A DNA stretch of 64,000 nt from an uncultured Sutterella sp. (lineage in GTDB: Bacteria > Pseudomonadota > Gammaproteobacteria > Burkholderiales > Burkholderiaceae_F). The position numbers and the translations under genes are program-made. The stretch spans positions 62,001 through 126,000 of the forward strand of contig CAAGKD010000094.1 of assembly GCA_900770335.1 (NCBI GenBank), in the 5' to 3' direction. This document shows, piece by piece, positions 9,107 through 19,845 of this stretch. The notes under the pieces are model-generated. The model was given only the letters and a program-made list of their open reading frames with translations, had not been told where the DNA came from and searched no databases. Numbering within the stretch: position 1 is the first letter of the stretch; each line of letters begins with the position of its first letter.

Positions 9107-10801
9107 TCACTTCTGCCTGGCGAGACGCTCGGCGCGCTCGGCGGCGATCGTCTTGTTGATCCACCACTGCTGGGCGATCGAGAGGACGTTGTTCGTGAGC
9201 CAGTAGAGCACGAGGCCGGCGGCGAACACGAAGAACATCACGGAGAACACCAGCGGCATGATGTACATGACCTTGGCCTGGGTCGGATCGGTGGGCTTGG
9301 GGTTGAGCAGGATCTGCAGGAACATCGTCACGGCCATCAGGATCGGCAGGACGAACCAGGGATCGGGCATGGCAAGGTCATGCACCCAGAGGAGCCAGTC
9401 CGCGCCGCGCAGCTCGACGGAGCCCTGAAGCACCCAGTAGAGGGCGAGGAACACCGGAATCTGCAGGAAGATCGGCAGGCACCCGCCGACCGGGTTGATC
9501 TTCTCGTTGCGGTAGAGCTCCATCATCGCCTGATTGAGACGCTGCTTGTCATCCTTGTACTTCTCCTGAAGCGCCTTCATGCGCGGCGTGACCTCCTTCA
9601 TCCTCGCCATCGAGCGGTAGCCCGCGGCGGAGATCGGGTAGAGGACGGCCTTCACGAGGCAGGTGAGCAGGACGATGGCCCAGCCCCAGTTCCCGACAAT
9701 GCCGTAGAGGAACGACAGCAGCCAGTAGATGGGCTTGGCGAGGAACGTGAGCCAGCCGTAGTCGACGACGAGCTCCAGGCCCGGAGCGAGCTGCTCAAGG
9801 CGGTTCTGCTCCTGCGGGCCGGAGTAGAAGACCGCGCGGTCAGTCTCCTCGGCGCCCGGAGCGAGGGACTTCATCGAAACGATCGTTCCGACGGAGTACA
9901 GATCCTTGGAGACCTCGCGGGCGTAGTTCTGGCGGCTCTCGCCCTGGGCGGGGATCCAAGCGCTCACGAAGTGGTGCTGGATCATCGCGAGCCAGCCGTT
10001 GTCCGTGTGCTCGACGTAGGAGGCGTCCTTCTTGCGGATGTCCGAGAAGTCAAGCTTCTGGAAGTTCTCCTCGCTCGTGTAGAACGCCGGGCCGGTGAAG
10101 GTCGAGTACATCGAGCTCTCGCCGGCGGGCTTGGAGGAGTCGCGCGTGATCTGGTAGTAGATCTGCGGCGTGACGGACTCGCCCGAGACGTTCTTCACGG
10201 TCGTGGCGACCTCGATGCCGTAGTTGCCGCGCTTGAAGGAGTAGGTCTTGGTGACCTTGACGCCGCCCTTCTCAGCCTCGAAGACGACCTCAAGGTCGTC
10301 GGCGCCGTCCATGCTGAGCTTCTGGCTCACGAGGCGGAATTCGTCGGCGTGCGTCGGCCAGGCGCCGCCCACGAGGCCGCTCTGAGCGACGTAGGTGTGC
10401 TCGCCCGCGACGTCGAGCAGCTTCACGTTGCCGAGGTCGTCGGCGGGCTTGCGGCCGAGGATCATGCCGGCGAGGCCGACCTCCGTCCAGTCCGCCTGCT
10501 GCGGGAAGAGAAGCATCTCGGTGCCGACGATGCGGGCGCCCTGCAGGTCAAAGGTAACCTTGAGGCGGTCGGTCGTCACAACCACGGGCTCCCGGGCGGG
10601 AGCGGCGGCCATGACGGGAGCCTCCTGCTTCGCGGCGGCGGCCGGAATGTCCGCGACGCCGCTCTCATTCTGAACGACGGCCTGCTCGGCTCCGCCGAAG
10701 AAGGACTTTCCACCCTTGTAGACCTGATAGTTGTCCCAAAGCATGAAAAGCGAGCCGAAAAGAATCACCCACAGAAGGGCGCGCTGAACTTCTCTTCCCA
10801 T
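9107..10801 (-). CDS. yidC: Membrane protein insertase YidC
   Basis: Inserts proteins into the inner membrane, alone or with SecYEG. The 564-residue product has the Gram-negative layout. There is one N-terminal membrane helix (about 7-24), then a large periplasmic beta domain up to about residue 340. The conserved insertase core with five membrane segments (about 355-550) follows. The tail is basic (AERAERLARQK). It lies between yidD and the small orphan gene, in the rpmH-rnpA-yidD-yidC order. Confidence 0.98.
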   Translation of the reverse strand: MGREVQRALLWVILFGSLFMLWDNYQVYKGGKSFFGGAEQAVVQNESGVADIPAAAAKQEAPVMAAAPAREPVVVTTDRLKVTFDLQGARIVGTEMLLFPQQADWTEVGLAGMILGRKPADDLGNVKLLDVAGEHTYVAQSGLVGGAWPTHADEFRLVSQKLSMDGADDLEVVFEAEKGGVKVTKTYSFKRGNYGIEVATTVKNVSGESVTPQIYYQITRDSSKPAGESSMYSTFTGPAFYTSEENFQKLDFSDIRKKDASYVEHTDNGWLAMIQHHFVSAWIPAQGESRQNYAREVSKDLYSVGTIVSMKSLAPGAEETDRAVFYSGPQEQNRLEQLAPGLELVVDYGWLTFLAKPIYWLLSFLYGIVGNWGWAIVLLTCLVKAVLYPISAAGYRSMARMKEVTPRMKALQEKYKDDKQRLNQAMMELYRNEKINPVGGCLPIFLQIPVFLALYWVLQGSVELRGADWLLWVHDLAMPDPWFVLPILMAVTMFLQILLNPKPTDPTQAKVMYIMPLVFSVMFFVFAAGLVLYWLTNNVLSIAQQWWINKTIAAERAERLARQK

Positions 10802-10825
10802 AAAGCGCTCTTGAGTCCTGAGTAA

Positions 10826-11155
10826 TTAGAAATTGTGGAAGAGGGACCGTCCGCCGTTGCCGCGGCGCTCCCCGTCATCACGATCCTGAGCCCTGTCGTC
10901 CGGACACCCTCCGCAGAGGCACCGCCAGCCGAAGCGCGCAGGAACGGGATCATAACCTCTGCCGCCGAACGGATGGCACCGCAATATGCGACCGAGTGCG
11001 AGCAGACTTCCGCGGATCGCTCCGTGTCGCTCGACCGCCTCCATGGCGTACTGCGAGCAGGTGGGCAGATAGCGGCATTCGCGCCCGACCCAGGGAGAGA
11101 GCGTGAGCTGATAGAGCCGGATGAGCCCCTTGAGCGCCGCCGTCGCGAGACTCAT
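10826..11155 (-). CDS. yidD: Membrane protein insertion efficiency factor YidD
   Basis: Small membrane-associated protein that assists YidC-dependent insertion. The family core is clear: RLYQLTLSPWVGRECRYLPTC is followed by SQYAMEA and CHPFGGRGYDPVP, with the three conserved cysteines. At 109 residues it is slightly longer than usual because of a Trp/Cys-containing, low-complexity C-terminal tail. Its start overlaps the end of rnpA by four bases, indicating translational coupling. Confidence 0.93.
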   Translation of the reverse strand: MSLATAALKGLIRLYQLTLSPWVGRECRYLPTCSQYAMEAVERHGAIRGSLLALGRILRCHPFGGRGYDPVPARFGWRCLCGGCPDDRAQDRDDGERRGNGGRSLFHNF

Positions 11156-11613
11156 GAGGCGGTCCCGCCTTCGCGGGCGCGCCGACGGCGGCCGGCCCGG
11201 CGAATCGTCTCGCGCATGAGCGCGCAGGCGTCCTCGTGAAGGGTCTTCTTCAATGCGCTTCTTGACTGCGCTTCGAGCGAGCGAAGCGCGACCTTGAGGC
11301 GAAGGGAGACGTCAAGCCCGGCGTCCGGACCGATCTGCTCGCGCAGCTCCGCAAGCGCCTGCCTCGCGGCCTCCCTCAGGGCGCGCTTGACGATCGCGCG
11401 GTCGACGGAAAGCGGCGAATTGCGCTTTCCGACCGTGATTCCCACGCGCACGCGGCCCTTCTCCGCATTCTCTAGGCATCCGGCGCTGAAGCATGCAGAA
11501 TGAACGCGGAACGAATTGTCGCCCCGCGTTCTCAATATGACCCCGAAGTCCTCCGTCCTGATGAGGCGGCTCGTTCGGGGAAAGCCGAATTTCTTCGTCT
11601 GCCTGTCGGACAC
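11152..11613 (-). CDS. rnpA: Ribonuclease P protein component
   Basis: Protein cofactor of RNase P, which trims tRNA 5' ends. The 153-residue product has the FPRTSRLIRTEDFG N-terminus and the VGITVGKRN and IVKRALRE segments of the family. It sits in the invariant place between rpmH and yidD. The normally conserved Arg-Asn of the RNR motif reads Arg72-Ala73 here. The C-terminal extension is basic (RRAGRRRRAREGG). The divergent motif lowers confidence in conserved RNA contacts, not in identity. Confidence 0.92.
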   Translation of the reverse strand: MSDRQTKKFGFPRTSRLIRTEDFGVILRTRGDNSFRVHSACFSAGCLENAEKGRVRVGITVGKRNSPLSVDRAIVKRALREAARQALAELREQIGPDAGLDVSLRLKVALRSLEAQSRSALKKTLHEDACALMRETIRRAGRRRRAREGGTAS

Positions 11614-11645
11614 GGCACTGTCCCGCCGTGACGTCAGCCCGCCGA

Positions 11646-11786
11646 TCAGAGGGCGAGAACGTGACGGCCCTTGGCGCGACGGCGGGCGAGGACACGGCGG
11701 CCGCCCTTGGTGCGGCTGCGGACGAGGAAGCCGTGCGTGCGGGCGCGCTTGGTCTTGGAGGGCTGATAGGTACGCTTGGTAGCCAT
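11646..11786 (-). CDS. rpmH: 50S ribosomal protein L34
   Basis: The 46-residue L34 starts MATKRTYQPSKTKRARTHGF and ends in a very basic tail, matching the family along its whole length. The frame stays open upstream to 11906. The ATG at 11786 is chosen because it gives the family N-terminus and has AAGGA eight bases before it. It is the first gene of the minus-strand rpmH-rnpA-yidD-yidC run. Confidence 0.98.
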   Translation of the reverse strand: MATKRTYQPSKTKRARTHGFLVRSRTKGGRRVLARRRAKGRHVLAL

Positions 11787-11954
11787 GATTGTTTCCTTTG
11801 TCTCGAGGGAGAAGCCTGCGGGGAGAGGGCTCTCATCCCTGCGGCAATGAAGAATCCAGAGAAGCGGCGCATCCGGCCGCTCTGACGCATTCCTCTTGGT
11901 CTCCAACGCCCCCCTGAAGGGAGCCGGACTGGAGGAAGCCTAGAAAAGTTCGCT

Positions 11955-11983
11955 ATTACACATCAATCGGCTGACCTTGTCAA
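11955..11983 (-). promoter_or_regulatory. rpmH promoter (sigma70 type)
   Basis: On the minus strand a perfect -35 TTGACA (11978-11983) is followed, after exactly 17 bases, by TGTAAT (11955-11960), one mismatch from the consensus -10. It lies about 170 bases upstream of the rpmH start codon and points towards it. This is the best sigma70 promoter seen in the window and probably drives rpmH-rnpA-yidD-yidC. Confidence 0.8.
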
Positions 11984-12235
11984 TCGACAGGCCTGTGGAA
12001 AATTTCGATTTCCCTCAGGTTCTTCGCGAGCCTGGGACGGCTCCCGAAACGCATGGGCTTGTTGCGTCACCCGCCGCACCACAACATATAGCGTTCTTAC
12101 TTGAGGAAAACACTCCTCTTGGTATCCCGCCGCCGAATGAAAGCGGATGCTCTCCTATCTTGCCTAGCGGCAGTGGCGATCCAATTGAGCCTCCCCCGAC
12201 GGACCCTCGTCCGGCGCCGCGAAGACCTCCTCCAT

Positions 12236-12285
12236 TGTGGATAACTTTTTCACTTATAATTCAATGAAATACGGAGTTGTCCACA
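12236..12285 (+). promoter_or_regulatory. dnaA promoter region with two DnaA boxes
   Basis: A perfect -10 hexamer TATAAT lies at 12255-12260. A consensus DnaA box (TTATCCACA on the minus strand, 12236-12244) covers where the -35 would be, and a TTGTCCACA box (12277-12285) lies just downstream of the likely start point. No good -35 hexamer is seen at 16-18 base spacing. The arrangement suggests DnaA represses its own transcription, as known in E. coli. That regulatory role is inferred. Confidence 0.6.
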
Positions 12286-12404
12286 CGGAACGCACGCCTT
12301 CCGCGCTTCCCCACGCAGGGTTTGAAGCTACAATCAAAGGTTCCGCCGACCGAAACGCTCCTGATATATCGGCCATTTCCTTCGTCAATCCTCCGCTTCC
12401 CGCT

Positions 12405-13772
12405 ATGCAAGAATTCTGGCAACAGTGCCTGGACAGCCTCAAGAAGCTCGTCCAGAGCGCGCCCAAGATCTACGACACCTGGTTCAAGGTGATCAGCCCG
12501 GTTTTCTGGGATCCGGAGACGGGCGTCCTGACGCTTGAGGCCCCGGCCTCGAAGGTCCGCTTCATCCGGAGCGCGTACCTGAAGAACATTCAGACGATCG
12601 CCACGCATGTGAACGCAGGAAAGGCCGTCACAGTTTCTCTCGTCCCGGCCAAGGGGCAGGGGACGGATCCCTCCGCCGAGCCCGGCCCCGGACCGGCGGT
12701 CCCCGCGGACCAGAGGCGGCGCGAGGAGACGGGGCTTCTCCCCGGCCTCACTTTCGAGAACTACGTCAACGGCAACGCCAACCAGCTTGCCGTCGCCGCC
12801 GCCGAGCACGTAGCCACGACGACGGGCACGCAGTACAACCCTCTTTACATCTACGGCGGCGTCGGCCTCGGCAAGACGCACCTCATGCAGGCGATCGGCC
12901 ACCGCTATCTTGACCTGCACCCCAAGGCGCGCGTCCGATGCGTCTCCGCGCAGGACTTCATCAACGAGTACACGGCCGCCGTTCGCGAATCGGCGAACAA
13001 GTCGCACGCAAGCCTCGAAAAGTTCGACGAGCGCTACCGCAACCTCGACCTCCTGCTCATCGACGACGTGCAGTCGCTCTCGGGCGCCAAGGGCTCGCAG
13101 GGACAGTTCTTCCGCGCGTTCGAGGCGCTCGTGCCGCACAACAAGCAGCTCGTCATCACGTCGGACACCTACACGCGCGGCCTCAAGGACATCGAACCGC
13201 GCCTGATCTCGCGCCTCTCACAGGGCCTCTCGGTCGCGATCGAGCCGCCTGAGTTCGAGATGCGCACGGCCATTCTGCTCAACAAGGCCAAGGCGATGGG
13301 CGTGGATCTGCCCGACGAGGTCGCGGCCTTCATCGCCAAGCGTCTCAAGAGCAATGTCCGCGAGCTCGAGGGAGCGCTCCAGCAGGTCGTCGCCTACCAG
13401 CAGTTCCAGCCCGCCGCCTCCCGCGAGATCACGATCGACATCGCCAAGCGCGTGCTCAGGGACCAGTTCCAGGTCGTCAACAGCCTGATCACGATCGAGA
13501 GCATCCAGAAGACGGTCGCCGACTACTACAAGATCAAGGTAGCCGACATGCACTCCAAGCGCCGCCCGGCGCACATCGCGCTGCCGCGTCAGATCGCCAT
13601 GTACCTCACCAAGGAGCTCACGCAGCACAGCCTGCCCGAGATCGGAGAGAACTTCGGCGGACGCGACCACACGACCGTGATGCATGCGGTTCGTAAAATT
13701 ACGCAGGAACGCCAGAGCAACGCCGAGCTCAATCATGAGATTCACGTTCTCGAGCAGATGATCCGGGGCTGA
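12405..13772 (+). CDS. dnaA: Chromosomal replication initiator protein DnaA
   Basis: AAA+ ATPase that binds DnaA boxes, melts the origin and recruits helicase. The 455-residue product has domain I (MQEFWQQCL), a short proline-rich linker (about 83-110) and an AAA+ core. The core has Walker A GGVGLGKTH at 151-159 and Walker B LLLIDD at about 216. Domain IV ends with the signature FGGRDHTTVMHA. The frame extends 56 codons upstream to an ATG at 12237. I chose 12405 because domain I begins there and the upstream part overlaps the promoter and DnaA boxes. Confidence 0.97.
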   Translation: MQEFWQQCLDSLKKLVQSAPKIYDTWFKVISPVFWDPETGVLTLEAPASKVRFIRSAYLKNIQTIATHVNAGKAVTVSLVPAKGQGTDPSAEPGPGPAVPADQRRREETGLLPGLTFENYVNGNANQLAVAAAEHVATTTGTQYNPLYIYGGVGLGKTHLMQAIGHRYLDLHPKARVRCVSAQDFINEYTAAVRESANKSHASLEKFDERYRNLDLLLIDDVQSLSGAKGSQGQFFRAFEALVPHNKQLVITSDTYTRGLKDIEPRLISRLSQGLSVAIEPPEFEMRTAILLNKAKAMGVDLPDEVAAFIAKRLKSNVRELEGALQQVVAYQQFQPAASREITIDIAKRVLRDQFQVVNSLITIESIQKTVADYYKIKVADMHSKRRPAHIALPRQIAMYLTKELTQHSLPEIGENFGGRDHTTVMHAVRKITQERQSNAELNHEIHVLEQMIRG

Positions 13773-13813
13773 CACAGCACCCGCCGGAAGGATTTTTTCA
13801 CGCCACAGATACC

Positions 13814-14935
13814 ATGAAGCACATCGTCAGTCCCGTTGAGAAGCTGCTCAAACCCGTCAAGACCGTCTCCGGCATCGTGGAGCGCAACCAGTCGCTCCCG
13901 GTCGTGAGCAACATCCTCGTCGAGCAGAAGGATGAGAACGTGACGTTCTCCACGACCGACCTCGACATCCAGATCCGCACGTCCGCACCCGTCGGCGTCC
14001 CGGGGTCCGAGGGCACCTTCACGATCTCCGCGCAGAAGGCCTGCGAGATCCTCTCGGCCCTGCGCCCCCTCGACGAGATAGAGCTGGAGATCAGCGACGA
14101 GGACGGCCTCGCCGAATTCTCGACCCAGGGCGGCCGCTTCACGATGCAGACCCTGCCCGCGCAGGACTTTCCCGTCATCAGCCGCCAGGAGGCCGCGAGC
14201 CAGTTCGTTCTTCCCGCCAAGACGCTGCGCTACCTCTTCACGATGACCTCCTTTGCGATGGCCGCCAAGGACATCCGGTACTACCTGATGGGCGTGCTGC
14301 TCGTCGTCGAGAGCTCCAAGCTCCGCGCCGTCGCCACCGACACGCACCGCCTCGCCTACTGCGAGGCCGAGGTTGACGGGCTCGTGCAGGCCGAGAAAAC
14401 CGAGGCCATCGTTCCGAGAAAGACCGTCCGCGAGCTTCTGCGCATCCTGCCAGAGGACGACACGCCCGTCACCGTGAGCCTGTGCGACACCCAGATCTGC
14501 TTCTGCTTTGACGGCGTCGAGTTCATCTCCAAGCTGATCGAAGGCAAGTTCCCCGACTACCAGCGCGTGATGCCCTCCGAGGAAACCAACCCGCAGTGCG
14601 TCCGGATCAACCGCGAGGAGCTTCTCCTCGCGCTGCGCCGCGTGCAGATCCTCACGAACGAGAAGTTCCACGGCATCCGCTGGCTCTTCAGCCAGGGCCA
14701 GCTCCTCATCCAGGGCAACAACAACGAGCAGGAGGAGGCGCGCCAGACGCTTCCCGTCGCCTGGACCTGGGCGGACCTCGACATCGGCTTCAATCTCGTC
14801 TACATGATCGAGCTGCTCTCGAACCTCCGGAACTCCGAGATCGACTTTCACTTCGCGCCCACGCCCAAGAGCGTCCTGGTGACGATGCCCGAATCAATGA
14901 ACTTCCGCTACCTCATCATGCCGATGCGCATCTGA
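13814..14935 (+). CDS. dnaN: DNA polymerase III beta sliding clamp
   Basis: Ring-shaped processivity clamp of the replicative polymerase. The 373-residue protein consists of three repeated clamp domains. It carries family stretches such as NILVEQKDE near residue 36 and the C-terminal MPMRI, which forms part of the hydrophobic partner-binding pocket. It follows dnaA by 41 bases in the classical dnaA-dnaN-gyrB order (recF is absent). Confidence 0.98.
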   Translation: MKHIVSPVEKLLKPVKTVSGIVERNQSLPVVSNILVEQKDENVTFSTTDLDIQIRTSAPVGVPGSEGTFTISAQKACEILSALRPLDEIELEISDEDGLAEFSTQGGRFTMQTLPAQDFPVISRQEAASQFVLPAKTLRYLFTMTSFAMAAKDIRYYLMGVLLVVESSKLRAVATDTHRLAYCEAEVDGLVQAEKTEAIVPRKTVRELLRILPEDDTPVTVSLCDTQICFCFDGVEFISKLIEGKFPDYQRVMPSEETNPQCVRINREELLLALRRVQILTNEKFHGIRWLFSQGQLLIQGNNNEQEEARQTLPVAWTWADLDIGFNLVYMIELLSNLRNSEIDFHFAPTPKSVLVTMPESMNFRYLIMPMRI

Positions 14936-15020
14936 GAAGCCTCGCGCACCGCCGCACCCACATGAATCTTTCGGACCCGCCCCGAGGCGGGGCCGCCACC
15001 CGAGGAACAAGTTTTCAGCA

Positions 15021-17579
<2,559 letters not shown>

Positions 17580-17596
17580 TTGCGTTCACATCATGC

Positions 17597-17634
17597 GGGG
17601 CGTCCGGGACTCACCGGACGCCCCTTCAATTTTT
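17597..17634 (+). terminator. Rho-independent terminator after gyrB
   Basis: Perfect 11-base stem (GGGGCGTCCGG at 17597-17607, CCGGACGCCCC at 17614-17624) with a six-base loop, followed by a T-rich stretch ending in TTTTT. It starts 17 bases after the gyrB stop codon. Confidence 0.9.
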
Positions 17635-17646
17635 GGGGAGCCCGTC

Positions 17647-18579
17647 ATGACCAATCCCTCCGAACAGCTTGTCGTCGCAGTCTCCTCGCGCGCGCTCTTT
17701 GATCTCGAGAGCGAGCACCGGCTCTTCGAGGAGCAGGGATACGAAGCCTTTCGGGAGCATCAGGAGCTGAACCGCGACAAGCCGCTGCGCCCCGGCGTCG
17801 CCTTTCCCTTCGTGCGGCGTCTCCTGGGCCTGAACCGGCTTTTCCCCGGCAGGGAGCCCTTCCGCGTTGTCGCGCTCTCGCGCAACTCGCCTGAGACCGC
17901 CTGCCGGTTCTTCAGCTCCTGCCGTCATCACCGTCTTCCCGTCAACGCCGGCGCCTTCACGTCCGGCCAGTCGACCTTCCCCTACATCTCCGCCTTCGGC
18001 GTGTCGCTCTTTCTCTCCGCAAATCCGGAGAGCGTGACAAGCGCGATCGAGGCGGGACTGCCCGGCGGCCTCGTCCTGTCCGGAGCAGGCGCGGGCGACG
18101 ATGATGTGGATCCGACGCTGCGCATCGCTTTTGACTTCGACGGCGTGCTCGCGGACGATGAGTCCGAAAGGTGCTTTCAGAAGGAGGGACTCGCCGCCTT
18201 CGAGCGCCTCGAGACGGAGAAGGCCTCGACGCCCCACGAGCCCGGCCCCCTGCGCGACCTCTTCGCGAAGCTCTCCTTCTTCCAGCGGCTTGACCGGGAG
18301 GAACGCGGCAAAGGGAATCCCTACTTTAAGCCGGCCATCCGGATCTCCATCGTGACCTCCCGGGGCGCGACAAGCGAGGAGCGGCTCATCACCACGTTGA
18401 GAAGCTTCGGCATGAGCGCGGCAGAACTCTTTCTCATGGACGGCCTCGACAAGCGGAGCGTCCTTGAGACCCTTCGCCCCCACATCTTCTTCGACGACCA
18501 GCTCAGGCACCTTGAACGCACCCAGGGCTCCATACCGAGCGTTCTCATCCCATTCGGAATCCATAACACTCCAAATTGA
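17647..18579 (+). CDS. Cytosolic 5'-nucleotidase (PF06189 family)
   Basis: Hydrolyses nucleoside 5'-monophosphates in the NT5C1-like family, by resemblance. The 310-residue product begins with VAVSSRALFDLE and has EEQGYEAFREHQ and LRPGVAFPFVRRLL. It carries a HAD-type nucleophile motif FDFDGVLADDESE with Asp163 and Asp165, and a second acidic site HIFFDDQ near the C-terminus. The ATG at 17647 is preceded by GGGGAG. The frame stays open upstream into gyrB, but that part is shadow. It lies between the gyrB terminator and the putative origin. Its natural substrate cannot be told from sequence. Confidence 0.88.
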   Translation: MTNPSEQLVVAVSSRALFDLESEHRLFEEQGYEAFREHQELNRDKPLRPGVAFPFVRRLLGLNRLFPGREPFRVVALSRNSPETACRFFSSCRHHRLPVNAGAFTSGQSTFPYISAFGVSLFLSANPESVTSAIEAGLPGGLVLSGAGAGDDDVDPTLRIAFDFDGVLADDESERCFQKEGLAAFERLETEKASTPHEPGPLRDLFAKLSFFQRLDREERGKGNPYFKPAIRISIVTSRGATSEERLITTLRSFGMSAAELFLMDGLDKRSVLETLRPHIFFDDQLRHLERTQGSIPSVLIPFGIHNTPN

Positions 18580-18583
18580 CGAT

Positions 18584-18959
18584 TTATCCAAAAATATCAA
18601 TGAATTCACGCTATTCTATGCACAGGAAACCCACGATCAATCCACTGGTTATGCACAGGCAATCCACAGGCTGAGAGAGGGGTTTTTCCTTCCAAGAAAC
18701 TTTTCCCTGTTCAATAACTCTTTTTTATTCTTAAATAGCAGTAGTTTGTAGTAGGTGAGTGCAATTTCTGTGGACAACCAGCTTTCTCCCATATAAATCT
18801 GTAAGATGCGATGTTGAACATCCTGTGGATATGTGGCGTGGCAATCTGTGGAGAACGCGGGAGAGGATGGGGATGAAATCAGGCCTTTTCGGGCGACCCC
18901 GCAAGTTGTCCACATTTCGTGCACAGCAACACTAAAGTTGCTCACAGCACTTATGCACA
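18584..18959. other. Putative replication origin (oriC): DnaA-box cluster
   Basis: Within a 411-base AT-rich gap with no gene, at least nine sites are within one or two mismatches of TTATCCACA. Plus-strand sites are 18584 TTATCCAAA, 18616 CTATGCACA, 18649 TTATGCACA, 18660 CAATCCACA, 18906 TTGTCCACA and 18951 TTATGCACA. Minus-strand sites are at 18769 (TTGTCCACA), 18824 (ATATCCACA) and 18847 (TTCTCCACA). The two TTATGCACA sites fit the looser TTATNCACA consensus exactly. A T-rich unwinding-like stretch lies in the middle. Density and composition are much more origin-like than the rpmH-dnaA gap. Function is inferred. Confidence 0.65.
18712..18777 (-). other. Candidate origin unwinding module (DnaA box, trio repeats, AT stretch)
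   Basis: Read on the minus strand, a TTGTCCACA box (18769-18777) is followed after about 14 bases by CTACTAC (18749-18755) and CTACTGCTA (18736-18744). A run of almost pure A and T (18712-18735) comes next. On the plus strand the trinucleotides read TAG CAG TAG, then TAG TAG, matching the 5'-[A/T]A[G/A]-3' sense of DnaA-trios. The order of box, trios and AT-rich stretch is that described for the B. subtilis basal unwinding system. The spacing from box to trios is longer than in the classic case. Confidence 0.5.
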
Positions 18960-18990
18960 AACCTAACAGCATTTTTGTTGTCATCCTTTC

Positions 18991-19797
18991 ATGTCTTCCG
19001 CAGTTCCCTTTCTGCCGTGGTTTGCGCCGAAGCTCTCCCGCGCGATGCGCGGCGTTCTGAGCAACATCGGCCACAAGGCCGTCTTTTCGCGCGGCGAGCG
19101 GATCTATGAGTCCCCGGGGTTCTTTCACAAGCTCATGCTCGTCGAGCGCGGCATCGTCGCCAAGGCGCTGATGGATCCCTTCCACGCGGATCCGCTTCTG
19201 CTGGCCCTCTCCGGACCGGGAGCGCTCTGCGGCAGCTACGAGACGCTTTATCTGCAGGATCGGATGGAGCGCAGCCACTGGTGCATGACGAGCACCTCGG
19301 TGATCATCGTCAACGCGGATCTGCTGCTGCGCATCTGCGATCAGAACCCCGTGTGGCAACGCGAGCTCACGCACTACTGCTCCGTGAGCGCGATCAGCGA
19401 CCGCCTGGGGCTGCTCGTCGTGCACTCAGCCTCCGCCGAGGAGCGACTGGGCATGTTCCTCATAGCCTCGTCCGCCGTCGTCTGCGAGGACTTCCTCGAG
19501 CGGTTGCTCAATCCGAACGTGCAGTGGGTCGTCATGGAGGCCCTGCCGTCCATGAGGGTGGTAACGAGCGCGCTCAGCATGACGCCTGCCGAGGTGAGAG
19601 GCGTTCTTCACGTCTGGGCCGCCGAGGATGTCATCCGCCGCCGTCCGCACAAGGTGCTGCTTTCGCGCAGGCGCTTCGTTCAGTACTGGAGCCGCATGGA
19701 GCCGATTCTCAGCACCGCCGGGGCGAAGGGCGCGGAGAGCGCGCGCCGGTCCGTGATGCCCGTGCGCGACTGCCCTTTCCCGGATCCCATGTTCTAA
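18991..19797 (+). CDS. Crp/Fnr-family transcriptional regulator
   Basis: The 268-residue protein has an N-terminal cyclic-nucleotide-binding-like beta roll (about 25-120: FSRGERIYESPG, LLALSGPGALCGSYE). A dimerisation helix follows (about 125-150), then a C-terminal helix-turn-helix region (about 180-235). The effector motif of CRP is not conserved, and there is no clear FNR-type cysteine cluster although several cysteines occur. No strong Shine-Dalgarno sequence precedes the ATG. Its promoter must lie in the DnaA-box cluster upstream. Ligand and targets are unknown. Confidence 0.8.
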   Translation: MSSAVPFLPWFAPKLSRAMRGVLSNIGHKAVFSRGERIYESPGFFHKLMLVERGIVAKALMDPFHADPLLLALSGPGALCGSYETLYLQDRMERSHWCMTSTSVIIVNADLLLRICDQNPVWQRELTHYCSVSAISDRLGLLVVHSASAEERLGMFLIASSAVVCEDFLERLLNPNVQWVVMEALPSMRVVTSALSMTPAEVRGVLHVWAAEDVIRRRPHKVLLSRRRFVQYWSRMEPILSTAGAKGAESARRSVMPVRDCPFPDPMF

Positions 19798-19845
19798 ACT
19801 CCTTGAATGAACTTGCCTCATTCAAAGACCGCCGGATTCAGATCC

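Larger units (their letters stand above)
11787..12404. other. rpmH-dnaA intergenic region
   Basis: A 618-base divergent region with no supported gene. Open frames here lack recognisable protein character. It holds the rpmH promoter on the minus strand (11955-11983). It also has a TTTTCCACA box on the minus strand (11994-12002), an exact TTATCCACA box on the minus strand (12236-12244) and a TTGTCCACA box (12277-12285). A likely dnaA -10 is at 12255-12260. About 145 bases of dnaA leader follow. Three scattered DnaA boxes fit dnaA autoregulation, and perhaps a minor part of the origin. Confidence 0.7.

Noticed and set aside
8444..10825. 793-codon plus-strand frame across mnmE and yidC
   Set aside because: It is antisense to yidC and mnmE, has no protein family character, and contradicts both well-supported genes.
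11977..12267. Plus-strand 96-codon frame in the rpmH-dnaA gap
   Set aside because: It starts on top of the rpmH promoter, runs through the DnaA box, has no Shine-Dalgarno sequence and no family resemblance.
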